Part shown: in pieces, positions 10,969-21,921 of the stretch | Layout: each line of letters begins with the position of its first letter | How positions within the stretch are numbered: position 1 is the first letter of the stretch | Source: Corynespora cassiicola | Taxonomy: Eukaryota > Ascomycota > Dothideomycetes > Pleosporales > Corynesporascaceae | DNA: 64,000 bases | Direction: 5' to 3' | Assembly: GCA_022059125.1 (NCBI GenBank) | Contig: JAEUWY010000001.1 | Coordinates: 3,472,001-3,536,000, forward strand | Notes under the pieces: generated by a model | The model's database searches: none | What the model was told of the DNA's origin: nothing | Seen by the model: only the letters and a program-made list of their open reading frames with translations | Made by a program: the position numbers and the translations under genes

Positions 10969-13900
10969 ATGGAGAGGCAGCGAAAACGTAAGCCCGCCTT
11001 GTCCATTTTGGGGGCTACAACCCGCTTACACCATTCAGGAGAGCTCCGCGAGCTCAATTTTAGAGCATGGGACGGCGAGCAGAGTATGACGGACCCCCCC
11101 CGCGTCGGCCTAGCACTAACCTTGCGCGTAGATGTCTTCCCCGTCCAAGGCTCGCTCGATTCGTCCATGAAGAAGAACACCGCCTTCATCAAGCGCCTCC
11201 GCACCGCCATCACTGCCTCGTCCCAGACCCAGTTCCTCCAGGAAGTCCGCACCCTGTCCCTCCACAAGTACCTGTCAGAGATCATCTCCGCCTGCTACGA
11301 AGGCCTGTGTAAGCTCAAGTCGCCTGGCGAGATTGCCGCCGGAGTCGAGATTGTGAGCGCCCTGCACCAGCGCTTTGGCCCCGCCGAGTTCACCGCCTAC
11401 CTGGGATGGTACATTGGGAGAGGGCTGAGCACCCCCGACAAGTCTCATCTGAAAACACTGGCCCAGGACGTGCGCGAGAGAGAGGAAAAGGACCGCCTGG
11501 CACGTCAGCGCGTCTTGCTGCGCGTGGCTACTGAGCTGTGGCTCGTGGGCGTTTTGAGAAGCCTGGATGACGTCTCCAGGCCTGAGGAAGCGGCCAAAGG
11601 CAAGGAGAACACCAAACTCGTCGATGGATCAAGCAAGGCCAAGGCAACTGCCAACGGCAACCGCTCCGATGTGGATGCGGAACCTTTCCCTCTGGAAGTA
11701 TTGAAGGACATGCTCGGCCATGACCGCGAGCACATCAACTTGCCCCTGGTCGTCATCTTCGTCAAGGCATTCGCCTGGGACATTCTGGGAGCCAAGACCT
11801 CGTCGGCAGAGGGACGAAAGACCGTAAACGAGGACGGAACCACCACCCTGGACAAGAACGAGGAAAGCTCCGGCAGCGAGGAGGATGGCTCCGCAACCCA
11901 GGATCCCCCCATCATCCCCCCTGAGATGCGTCAGCGTTTCAAGAATATACTCACTCGCTATTTCGAGGATGTGAAGGCGCACCTGCTCCGCGATCAGAAA
12001 CATCTCGTCAACCAAGGCCGCAAGAATGCCGAGGCCTATGTCAAGTCCGGCGAAGTGTTTGAGGACCGCCAGGCCAACTACGAGAAGCAAGTCAAGGCAC
12101 AGGAGCGACTGTCGACCAATGCCCAGGTCCTTGCCGATGCTCTGGAGCTGGAGATGCCCGATCTAAAGGAGAAGGACGCATCCGCGAATACCGGAGATGG
12201 CACCATTGGCCTCGTAAAGGCCGGAGACTATTTGCGTGGCCAGGGAGACGGTCCCGGCATCTGGGAAGACGAGGAAGAACGCCGCTTTTACGAGAACCTC
12301 ATCGACCTCAAGGATCGCGTCCCAGGAATTCTTCTCGAGGAGCCCAAGAAGAAGAAGACTGACAATGACGAGCAGGTGGGTAAGAAGGTCGAGGCCAAGC
12401 CAGACCCTGCGGAGAAGGACAAGGCGGAACCTTTGGCCGAAGCCAAAGCTGCTGATGCCGATGATCAGTCTACCGCCATCGCCAACAAGTCCGTAGGCGC
12501 CCAGGTCGATGCCATTCTTGCTCGTCTGCCTGAATTGAGCGGCAAGGATTCTGTCGACCAGACTGCCATCGATTTCTGCTTTTTGAACTCGAAGGCGTCA
12601 CGCAATCGCCTCATCAAGGCCGTCCAGGACATTCCCAAGGGCCGGTCCGATCTCCTACCCCTCTACTCTAGGCTGATTGCAACCCTGGGCAAGCACATGC
12701 CCGACGTCTCGCAAGGACTTGTCTCATACTTGGATGATGAATTCCGAAGCCTCCAGCGACGCAAATCCAAGGACTTCCTGGGACAGGTCCGCACGCAGAA
12801 TGTGCGATATCTGGCCGAGCTCACCAAATTTGGCGTCGTACCTGAGCATGTCATCTTCCACTGCTTGAAAGTCTGTCTTGATGAGTTTTCGAGAATGAAC
12901 ATTGAGATCATGTGCAATCTACTCGAAAACTGCGGTAGGTATCTCTTGCGCAACCCTGAAACCTCGCCCCGGATGGCCTCTTTTCTGGAGACGCTGCAGC
13001 GGAAGAAGGGCGCTCAAGTTCTCGGTCAGCAGGAGCGCATGCTCATTGAGAACGCCATCTACTACGTGAACCCACCCGAGCGCGCAGCGATTGAGCAGAA
13101 AGAGAGGACACCCGTTGAGCTATTCTTGAGGAAGATCATGTACCAGGATCTTAGCCGGAGAACGCTGGACAAGACCGTCAAGCAGATCCGCAAGATGCAC
13201 TGGGAGGAAGAAGAGGTCGTCCGCTACCTGCACAAGGTCTTCACAAAGCCCGGGAAGATCAAGTACAGCAACGTCCATATCCTCTCGGTCATCCTGGGCA
13301 CCATACACCGCTACCACCAGGACTTTGCCATTTCGGTCATCGACGATCTGTTGGAGTCCATTACCTTTGGCCTCGAGTTGAACGACTTCAAGTTCAACCA
13401 GCGGCGCATGGCAGAGGTCAAGTACCTCGGTGAGATGTACATCTACCGACTGGTCGACTCGCCCTTGATCTTCGATACTCTCTATAAGCTCCTAAACTAC
13501 GGTTGGGAAGGTGGTTATGCACGTCCAGGGAACTTCAACCCGCTGGACCAGCCTGACGACTACTTTCGCATTCGTTTGGTCTGCAACCTGCTAGAGACTT
13601 GTGGCATGTACTACGACAAGGGCGCAGCCAAGAAGAAGCTTGACTTCTTCCTCTCTTACTTTCAGTACTACATCTGCCTCAAAGAAGCTCTACCCATGGA
13701 TGTGGACTTTATGGTCCAGGATGCGTTCAGCCTTACTCGGCCGCAGTGGAAACTGATTACTAACCTCGAGGAAGCCTCGCACGCGTTTGGCGAAGCCGTC
13801 AAGCAAAACTACCAAACATCCGCCATTGGAAAGCCGGTTGAGCCTGATGAGGAAGAGGTCTCTGCTTCCGATGATGATGCCGACGGCCCTGATGATGAGG

Positions 13901-14700
13901 ATGACGGTCCAGATGATGATGACAAGTCCTCTGCCGATGAGGTTGAAGACTCTGGTGATGACGAACCAATCAAACAGGCCTCTTCTGATGACGAAGAGGA
14001 GCAGATTGTCGTCACGCGCCAAGAGGATGAACGCGATCCGGAGGCCGATGCCGAGTTCGACCGTGAACTAGCCAAGTTGATGTCGGAGAGTGTGGAGTCG
14101 AGGAAGTTTGAGCGCAAGCCCGTCTTTGACGTCCCACTCCCCATGCGTCGTACTCGCGAGCAGGCCGCGGCTGCCGAGGAACCTGTCAACGAAGCTCCTG
14201 TGCCCGTGAGCACGATGAAGTTCTCGCTGCTGAGCAAGCGTGGAAACAAGACTCAGGCGCGCTCGATCGATCTGCCCTCAGACTCCACCTTTGCTGTCGC
14301 CATGCGCAACAAGCAACAGGCAGAGAGGGAGGAGCAACAGCGTATCAAGAACCTGGTCCTGAATTACGACCTTCGTGACGACAACGACACTGATGGTGAT
14401 TTCCCCTTTCAATACCCTCTTTCGGCAAACCCGAATAGGAACCGTGCTGAAACCCGTAAAGGTCTGGATAAAACCCACAATCCTTATGCTCAGCCGCGCC
14501 TCGACAAGGCCGGCAGCAATCGGAGCAATCAGCGCGCCCGAAAGCTGCAACTGTCAGACGTGAACTGGTATGGCCCCTCTCCGTCATTCCCGCAATCTCG
14601 GTCTCGTATCCCCAGCACCACGCCGGATGCATCAGTATCTGGGCGGCGAGACTCTGTAAACCCCCCGTTTCAATCTCAGCGACAACGACGAGCCTATTGA
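10969..14700 (+). CDS. NMD2: nonsense-mediated mRNA decay factor UPF2/NMD2
   Basis: Exons 10969-10987, 11039-11083 and 11132-14700 give about 1210 aa. The product bridges UPF1 and UPF3 in nonsense-mediated decay in the cytoplasm. It has three MIF4G-type helical regions: one soon after the conserved KKNTAFIKRLR segment, one near residues 490-690 and one near residues 690-920. A strongly acidic Asp/Glu tract follows (around residues 920-990), then a C-terminal UPF1-binding-type segment containing a conserved NLVLNYDL stretch. Introns of 51 and 48 nt at the 5' end are inferred because joining the exons restores the conserved ELRELN...AWDGE...SLDSS start typical of fungal NMD2. Both introns are multiples of three without stops, so the unspliced frame is also open. 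The last 30 residues after the usual LSDVNWYG end look atypical, so the stop may be misplaced. Confidence 0.93.
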   Translation: MERQRKRKPALSILGATTRLHHSGELRELNFRAWDGEQSMTDPPRVGLALTLRVDVFPVQGSLDSSMKKNTAFIKRLRTAITASSQTQFLQEVRTLSLHKYLSEIISACYEGLCKLKSPGEIAAGVEIVSALHQRFGPAEFTAYLGWYIGRGLSTPDKSHLKTLAQDVREREEKDRLARQRVLLRVATELWLVGVLRSLDDVSRPEEAAKGKENTKLVDGSSKAKATANGNRSDVDAEPFPLEVLKDMLGHDREHINLPLVVIFVKAFAWDILGAKTSSAEGRKTVNEDGTTTLDKNEESSGSEEDGSATQDPPIIPPEMRQRFKNILTRYFEDVKAHLLRDQKHLVNQGRKNAEAYVKSGEVFEDRQANYEKQVKAQERLSTNAQVLADALELEMPDLKEKDASANTGDGTIGLVKAGDYLRGQGDGPGIWEDEEERRFYENLIDLKDRVPGILLEEPKKKKTDNDEQVGKKVEAKPDPAEKDKAEPLAEAKAADADDQSTAIANKSVGAQVDAILARLPELSGKDSVDQTAIDFCFLNSKASRNRLIKAVQDIPKGRSDLLPLYSRLIATLGKHMPDVSQGLVSYLDDEFRSLQRRKSKDFLGQVRTQNVRYLAELTKFGVVPEHVIFHCLKVCLDEFSRMNIEIMCNLLENCGRYLLRNPETSPRMASFLETLQRKKGAQVLGQQERMLIENAIYYVNPPERAAIEQKERTPVELFLRKIMYQDLSRRTLDKTVKQIRKMHWEEEEVVRYLHKVFTKPGKIKYSNVHILSVILGTIHRYHQDFAISVIDDLLESITFGLELNDFKFNQRRMAEVKYLGEMYIYRLVDSPLIFDTLYKLLNYGWEGGYARPGNFNPLDQPDDYFRIRLVCNLLETCGMYYDKGAAKKKLDFFLSYFQYYICLKEALPMDVDFMVQDAFSLTRPQWKLITNLEEASHAFGEAVKQNYQTSAIGKPVEPDEEEVSASDDDADGPDDEDDGPDDDDKSSADEVEDSGDDEPIKQASSDDEEEQIVVTRQEDERDPEADAEFDRELAKLMSESVESRKFERKPVFDVPLPMRRTREQAAAAEEPVNEAPVPVSTMKFSLLSKRGNKTQARSIDLPSDSTFAVAMRNKQQAEREEQQRIKNLVLNYDLRDDNDTDGDFPFQYPLSANPNRNRAETRKGLDKTHNPYAQPRLDKAGSNRSNQRARKLQLSDVNWYGPSPSFPQSRSRIPSTTPDASVSGRRDSVNPPFQSQRQRRAY

Positions 14701-16315
14701 GCAATGGGCGAATCGTTTCGGTACTTCATCAAGGAAGACGATCCAGGTTAAACAGCAACACTATTTGATCATTCGGCTAACTGCGCGGCCCTCCCGGGGG
14801 TGATTGATTTTCTAGGACATGATTTACACTATATAATGCTTTGATACTACCGCCAGCCAGCCAGCCAGGATGCGTTTTCGATGCGTTCTGAGAGCCCGCT
14901 CCACGCATACATGGCACACACAACGGATCCCGGATATACGTGTGCACATGCGTATGCTCGTCTGCCCGTCTGCCCGTCTTGTAGGTATTACATCACGCCA
15001 GGCGTGCACCGCGGAATCTGGAACCCGCTCCTTCGAAAACGCATGGCCCATTCGACGTGGATCAGCTTCATGCCACGACAACACGGCCCTCCATGTCCGT
15101 CGTTGGCTTCCTGGCTATTCGGTGAGTATGGATTGTCTCATCTACCGCACCTCAAATAGCATCCATCCTAGGCAGTAGACCCATGGCCAGCGAAATGGTG
15201 GAAAGTCAGCTGCACGACCAACAGGGAGGCTGAATGGGGAGTGATGGGGTGCGTTCGCTTTCATATGTTAATTGGAGGTGGTGCGCCGAAGTAGCGATGA
15301 GGGGAGAGATGTCCTTGTTCTTTTCTTCACTCTGCTCCAAGGGCTTCTGGCTCTGCTCGGGTCGGTGGCAGCGAGGCGCTGGAGGAGAAGATTGGACCTG
15401 GGTGAGTGGAGCAGAGTGAAGCGGGGTTGGAGGCTCTCTTTCGCCTTCTCAGTCAGGTAGACGAATGTGCAACTGTGGATTTCTTCTCTTTTTTGCCGGG
15501 AGATTTTCTCGGGGGGTTTGACGTGATGCTATGTTTCGTGTTTTGTGGATGACGCGCTGAGAACGTCTGAGCGGGCTGCTTTTGAAGCCAGAGAAGACCG
15601 TTCCGACTCCTCAGGGAACACTGAGATCAGCGGCAGAGTTGCACATGTGTACATTTGAAAGTCTCCCGGCTAGCTAGTCAATACCCCTTCATTCTATGGT
15701 GACGGGGGACCGCGCTCTTGGCATGGCTGTGTGGAGCCGAAGCGCTTAGCGTGGCGTATCCCAAGGGCCAGGAATGGTAGTCAATGGAGAAACTAGCCTC
15801 CATGTATACACTCTCTTCGCTTGGTGTTTGGATGGCTAGAGCTTAGACTGGAAGGACCGCTGATACATTGAGTAGAGCGTGAGGGCTCATTGGGCAAGTG
15901 CAAGGGGGGTACTTGACCCGTCAGACGCCAGCATGACCCCCCCTCCCCTTGCTGGAGATTCAAGTGTGTGCGTTTTTCTCCACGTATTGGAGAATCTTAG
16001 GTTGATTAAAGGTACACATCTCGTATATCTGTGAAGATGATGCGCAGAAGGCAGCACTGAGAATGCGAAATGTCTATCCGTCGCTTGAATACTTCCGACA
16101 AGGTCTGTTGCCGAGTTGGAGGTTTTAGTCTAGCCTACTCTTTGTTAGATGTGACCTGTCTTAATTAAGGGATATTTTATTCGGTGTAGTAACAGAGTGT
16201 AATAGCTTGGCTACTGTAGAATCTTGCCGAAGTTGCCGGTAGGAGATTACTATATAATCGAAGAAGGCTCCTTTGAGAACCATTATTCTCCGAATAGGCG
16301 CAACTAATCGTTAAG
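14701..16315. other. intergenic region
   Basis: 1.6 kb between UPF2 and the pectin lyase gene. Small overlapping open frames near 14870-15460 have no domains. The right end is the pectin lyase promoter. I see no supported gene or RNA. Confidence 0.55.
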
Positions 16316-17697
16316 ATGCATTACTCTTTCTTCAATCGACTTTGGATTTTTGCAGCGCCATGCACTACATTAGCGCAAGTGGTAGGTAAGCCGTACGGCT
16401 TCGCTGCTGGCGTCACTGGAGGTGGATCTACAACAGCAGCTGTGCCCAAAGACATCAATGAGTGAGTCCCTCAAAAGGAACTTATATACGGCATCTAGAC
16501 TTATCCCTCCATCAGGTTAAAGTCCTGGCTTGCTGACAACACACCACGGGTCATCTTGATTGACAAGACTTATGACTTTCTCGGATCTGAGGGGACCGTC
16601 ACTGAGACGGGCTGCCGTTTGACCGATACTTGTACCGCCGAAAACGGAGGCCAGGATACCATCAAGACATCCGGATGCGATGCCAACGAGAGACCAGTGA
16701 CGGTCAAATATGATAAAGCGAGCTATCTCGGGATGCCTGTGGGTAGCAACAAGAGTCTCGTCGGCGTCGGGAACAGGGGCAAGTTGCTCGGCAAAGGCTT
16801 GAGGTTCAACGCTGGCGCGAAGAACATCATCATTCAGAATATTCATATCGATGTGGGTGTATATTGCTATGGCTTTGCCAGCTAGCTGGGCACTAATCAA
16901 GACCAGAACCTCAACCCGCAGTATGTATGGGGAGGCGATGCGATCAGCCTATCGGGTAACGATGGTGTCTGGATAGACCACTGCAAGGTAAACATCAGGA
17001 CTCGCCCCCCCTTTTTTTTGCACCAAATCTAACGGTGATGTATCAGATCAGCAACACTGGCCGCCAGATGTTTGTTTCCCAGTAAGCCCACCAAGACCAT
17101 CTCACCAGATATTTGAGAATCCGTGCTAACCGCCACCCCTCAAGCTACGAAGCCTCCCGTGTAACAATCTCAAACACCGAGTTCGACGGCCGAACCCAAT
17201 ACTCGCACTCGTGCAATGGCGACCACTACTGGACCATCATCATCGCCGGCACCGGCGACAAAATCACTCTGGACCGCAACTACCTGCACGACGTCTCGGG
17301 CCGCGCGCCAAAGATTGGCTCATCGTCTGGCACCCAGGTTGTGCACGCCGTGAACAATTGGTTCGCCTCCAACACGGGCCACAACTTTGACGTCTCGTCT
17401 AGCGGACGGGTGCTGATCGAGGGGAACCGCTTCGAGACTTCGAACCTGCCCATCACTTCCCAGAGCGATGGCGGCATCTTCAATGTCCCGGATGCGGCGG
17501 CTGGGAGCTCGTGCGCGGGTTCTTTGGGCAGGAATTGCGAGATCAATGCTCTGAGTGGGTCGGGGGCGTGGCCGAGTAGGAAGGATACGGCGCCGCTGGC
17601 GGAGTTGGGCAAGTACAAAGCCAACTTGGTGACTCCGATCGCATATGGCAATGTCAAGAATACTGTCAATGCCAATTATGGTATTGGGAGGATCTGA
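16316..17697 (+). CDS. secreted pectin lyase (polysaccharide lyase family 1)
   Basis: Five exons (16316-16461, 16516-16852, 16907-16987, 17047-17081, 17145-17697) give 383 aa. It should cleave methyl-esterified pectin by beta-elimination outside the cell. The first 20 residues form a signal peptide ending after an alanine-rich, Leu-Ala-Gln-like site. Family 1 features are YVWGGDAI followed by WIDH (within residues 166-188), a CNGDHYW segment and RAPKIG carrying the likely catalytic arginine, then HAVNNWF in the parallel beta-helix. The CNG-HYW pattern and the cysteine-rich C-terminal half favour pectin lyase over calcium-dependent pectate lyase. The third intron acceptor was chosen because only it gives the conserved NLNPQYVWGGDA reading. 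It stands alone, facing the intergenic region before the transporter. Confidence 0.9.
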
Positions 17698-18614
17698 TTC
17701 TGAGAGACTGGGATCAGGTTTGTAGAGGCCTTCCGAACCGTATGATTGGTAATTATCTTCTAACACCCTTTTTGATACGATTGGGATTTTTTACTACTAT
17801 CATCTCAAGAGAGGAATCTCGCCAAAGAAAAGGGGCACGAATATGACAGTCCTTTTTTTTTTACGCACATGGGCTCTGACAGTCCTTTCAATCACAATGT
17901 TCTAATACATCAACCCAATTCTGTGAACTCTATCTAGAACCGTTTTTACCCTTCCAATTTCGATAAGTCCATAGTTTAACGGGCAATGTTTAGGAGTAGC
18001 CCTTGTGTGTCTGTTCTGCGATTTTGGACCCCGGTCCGTGACTTTTTTGGATACTCTAACCCCTTGTGCTTTGTAAATTCCCCTTGGAAGAAATCACAAC
18101 TTTTAGTTATTTTATAGCCACTTCATTGCGCTTGGTTCTTCGCTCCTGCGAGCTCCTGAACAGGCCAGTTATAATTTCTCTACTTATGCCATCACGGCCA
18201 AGTCATCCTCCCCCACATGCGAAGCAAAGATCGCATTCATCTGCCCATCTCTAGCGAAGTACAATACCCATGCTTTATCTCGCAATAGAATCCTGCCATG
18301 TTCCAGCCATTTACGCCAGGATTGCCTATCGTCGTGATTTGTTGCGTTCTGATCCTTGCTCCAACCGAGAGCCAATCTGGAAATAATCGGATACACCCCG
18401 ACGAATGTCCCAAACTGGGAAAATACTATGACCGGTGACAGATCATTCTACTTGTTTGTCAATCGCATCATGTCCTAATCAATTGCGTGCTTAGGCCCGT
18501 ATCCTGAACACAGCGCCCTTATCATCTGATGGAGAAGGAATATATTTTGGCATTGGACGCGACAGGACAAGCCGATTTTGAGGACATTGCATCAAATCTT
18601 GATTGGACAGTAAA
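17698..18614. other. intergenic region, promoter of MFS transporter
   Basis: No supported gene. One CCGAG pentamer lies at 18365-18369, the core of a box that is enriched in neighbouring promoters, but a single copy here could be chance. Confidence 0.5.
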
Positions 18615-20215
18615 ATGTCTCGCAGAAGTAGCGTTGTAAAAGCGGATCTTCCGATAAACAACCAAGACATAGATGTCTTACCGCTGAAAAAACGGTCATT
18701 GAGCAAACGTATCTCGACAGTGATTTGGGATTCTTTGGATAAGAGTCCAGAAGAGAGGGCTTTCATTGCAAAAATCGACTGTGTGTACAGTATAACCCCT
18801 ACAAAGAATTTTATTGATAAGTACAGTTTGGATTCTCACCTATGCATGTATCAGTTATTTTGTGAAATATCTCGACCAAACAAATGTAAGATACCCAATC
18901 AGAAATTGATAGCCTCATATTAATACCCTATAGATTAGCAATGCCTACGTCTCCGGAATGAAAGAAGACTTGAACCTTAGCGGCAATGATCTCAACTATC
19001 TTACCACGTACTGGAACATCGGCTACATTCTGGGTCAGATTCCCTCGCAGCTAATCATGTTGAAGATCCGCCCTTCGATATGGCTACCTACCCTTGAGCT
19101 GGTTTGGGGTTTTCTTGTCATGGCAATGGCGGCTGCGAAAGATGTCAAGACGCTATTCGTATTGCGATTTTTCATCGGCCTTCTAGAGGCATCCGCATAC
19201 CCTGGAATCATGACCTTGCTCGGGAACTGGTACACTCCAGCCGAGCTAGGCAAACGAGCATGCATCTTCCAAGCCTCATCAGCAGCCGCACAGATGTTCT
19301 CGGGTTATCTTCAGGCAGGGCTCTTACAAATGGATGGAAGACATGGGATAGCTGCATGGCAGTGGCTCTTCATATTCGACTGTATGCCTTGGCCTCATTC
19401 TTACCTCCTCAGTACCATAGCTAATGCTAAAAGCAGGCATCATTGGTATTCCCGTAGGTATATATGGCTACTTTGCCATTCCAGACCAACCTACAAGCTC
19501 CAAAGCACGCTGGCTTGCCCCCAAGCAAAAAGAAATGGCCATCGCGCGCATGGAAGCCTGCTACCGAACGCCCGTTAAGAGGCTCACGGGGCGAAAACTC
19601 TGGTCTATCCTAAAATGCTGGCAGTTGCATCTATTCTGCGCCATCTTCATTGCACACGTCCTGGGGATCCGTATCTACAGCTATTTCAACGTGTGGCTGA
19701 AGTCGACCAAGAGGTGGAGCACCGAAGAAGTCAATCTCATCCCCACAGCGGGATATGGGACACAGATTTTCTTCACGCTCTCATATGCATGGATCTCTGA
19801 TGGGATTGGTAAGCGATGGCCTGTCATCATCGCCGCGTGTGTTCCTGCGCTCGTGGGATGCGTTATCCTCTCCATATGGCCCGAGGACAACATCCCTGCC
19901 ATGATTGCTGGTTGGATCCTGACGTTTCTGGAAACTGGTGCTGGAGCACTCATCATTACTTGGATCCAGGAGATTTGTTCAGAATCGGCAGAGCATAGGA
20001 TCGTTATCATTGGGATCGTAGAGGCTATTGCCTTCACATTCCAGGCTTGGGTTCCACTCTTCGTTTATAATACGGGGCAAGCACCACATTTTACGATTGG
20101 ATACGAGATGGCAGCCATGTTCTTTGCATTGGAAATGGTAATTGCGGTGATTATCTGGGGGCTGAACAGAAAGTTCCCGCTGAAAGTGGACAAAGAGGAG
20201 GATCCAGTATTGTAA
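18615..20215 (+). CDS. MFS transporter, anion:cation symporter (ACS/Dal5) family
   Basis: Four exons (18615-18780, 18827-18885, 18934-19381, 19437-20215) give 483 aa with about twelve membrane segments. ACS members move organic anions such as allantoate, pantothenate or nicotinate with protons across the plasma membrane. Family signs are the YLDQTN-type end of helix 1, then NAYVSGMKEDLNL, a WNIGYILGQIPS segment and FIGLLEASAYPG. The first exon is an N-terminal cytoplasmic tail. The open frame extends upstream of 18615 without an ATG, so this is the first usable start. It opens the accessory block that contains Fdc1 and Pad1, so uptake of an aromatic or related carboxylate is a reasonable inference; the true substrate is unknown. 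Confidence 0.88.
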
Positions 20216-20644
20216 CTTCGGAGGCATAGATTTAGCTGTACCACCAGTCGGTTGAAATTTCTCAGCAAGACAACGATTATGTCAGCATCAAAATTGAATT
20301 GAATATGTTTTTTAAACCTTGTTCAAGCATTGGTAAGGGCCACCCCCATCCAGCAAGCCCATGAGTTCTGATCCGTCACATCGGTATGGATTTTCCGACG
20401 TCGGCCTCCCCCGACATTTTATTGCCTTTTTTGGCTCAAAATATCGTGCAATGCGGGTCTGAGGTGGAAACCTGGGAGATAGGATCCAAGCCTGAGTCAT
20501 GTGCCATAAAATCAAGCATGCAGTCCGAATGGCGACATATCACGTGATGCTCTGACCCAGTATAACCCAGCGTCGGCATCCCTATCCGATAATGACAACT
20601 AAAAAGCAGCTTGTTCTTGCGTTTTATACATATTTTTCCAAAAA
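20216..20644. promoter_or_regulatory. promoter region of the dipeptidase-like gene
   Basis: 429 bp between the transporter stop and the dipeptidase start. It contains a perfect 10-bp palindrome CCGACGTCGG at 20395-20404, of the kind bound by zinc-cluster dimers, plus a further CCGAC nearby. Binding is inferred only from symmetry. Confidence 0.35.
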
Positions 20645-21711
20645 ATGGTCAGCGAATCCGAAGCTCGCGAAATCTACGCCTCGAACCTCCACTTCGACGG
20701 CCTCAACATCTGCAACTTCTCCCCAGAAATTTTCCGCGCATGGCGGGCAGGCGGAATTGATGGCGTGTCGTGTACATGTGGCCTATGGGAAGGCTTCCGC
20801 GACTCGATCGCAAACGTCGTGCAGTGGAAAAAATGGTTCGAAGAGCATGCCGATATCATCACGCAGGCACATAGCGTACGCGACATCCGCGAAGCCAAAA
20901 GAGCCGGAAAGACAGCTGTCTTGCTCAGCTGGCAGAATACAGCGGGAATCGAAGATAAACTGGATTACCTGAGGGTGTTTAGAGATTTGGGCGTCAGAAA
21001 AATGCAGCTGACGTACAACACGCAAAACTACTCGGGGGCGGGGTATACTGAGTTGAATGATAGCGGGCTGACAGGTTTCGGAAGAGAGGTTGTGGATGAA
21101 ATGGCGAAGCTGGGGATTGTGTGCGATCTGAGCCATGTTGGACCGAAAACATCTAAAGATGTGATTGAGTACGCACCAGAAGGAAAGCCGCCTTGCTTTT
21201 CGCATGTTTTGCCAAGTGGGTTGAAAGAACATTCAAGGAATAAATCGGACGAGCTCATCAGGGCCATCGGAGCGAAAGGCGGATTCGTAGGATTGTCGCA
21301 GTTTGGCCCGCACATGAGGAAAGGAAACGATAGTACGGTTGATGATTATGTGGAGGCGCTGGACTACGTCATTGGGCTGATCGGGGAAGATTTGGTTGGA
21401 ATTGGAAGTGACTCTTCGGAAGGCCACGGTAGGCCGAGCGACTTCATGGCGTGGTGTAACAGGGATAAAGGGTATGCAAGAAGATTGACACCTTGGGGGA
21501 GCGAGAAAGTTGTCAAGCCACTTGGACCATTGGCGGAGCGGGGAGAACTTGCTTTGGCGATGGCAAGGGCAGGGTGGAGTGAGGAGAAAATGAAAAAGGT
21601 CTTAGGTATGTTGCGGGAAACCTGTTCATGTATAAGCTTATACTGCTCTGCTAATGCGGTTGATTAGGAGAAAACTGGTTACAATATTTGGAAAGAATAT
21701 TTGGCAAGTAA
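20645..21711 (+). CDS. M19 renal-dipeptidase-like metallohydrolase
   Basis: Two exons (20645-21605 and 21668-21711) give 334 aa; the second exon supplies the final 14 residues ending at TAA. Family M19 enzymes are amidohydrolase-fold zinc peptidases that cut dipeptides and sometimes other amides. Visible features are the N-terminal HFDGLN (an HxD metal site in variant form), AVLLSWQNTAGIED, a mid-protein CDLSHVG, a CFSHV...HSRN segment and GIGSDSS near the C-terminus. There is no signal peptide or anchor, so it is probably cytosolic, unlike mammalian renal dipeptidase. It lies between the ACS transporter and the decarboxylase and converges with the latter (210 bp gap). Similar M19 proteins in fungal clusters may act on non-peptide amides; the substrate here is unknown. 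Confidence 0.85.
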
Positions 21712-21921
21712 GGCTTACAGTAATGTTTGCACAAAGATAGAGCTATGTACTTTTTAACGCACGCCAGGGCCTGCAGATGTCGAATGAAATGTATCGCATG
21801 CGGGCGACATGAGCTATACAAGCTTCAGTGTGAGATTGGAAAAGCACCACATGCATTCAGAGAGAAACATATAAAAGTCTAGTAGTCTGGACAAAAATTC
21901 TAGTAAATCTAGTCGATCCGG

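Noticed and set aside
18603..18614. Upstream non-ATG start for the ACS transporter
   Set aside because: A TTG start is unlikely in a fungal nuclear gene; the ATG at 18615 follows within four codons.
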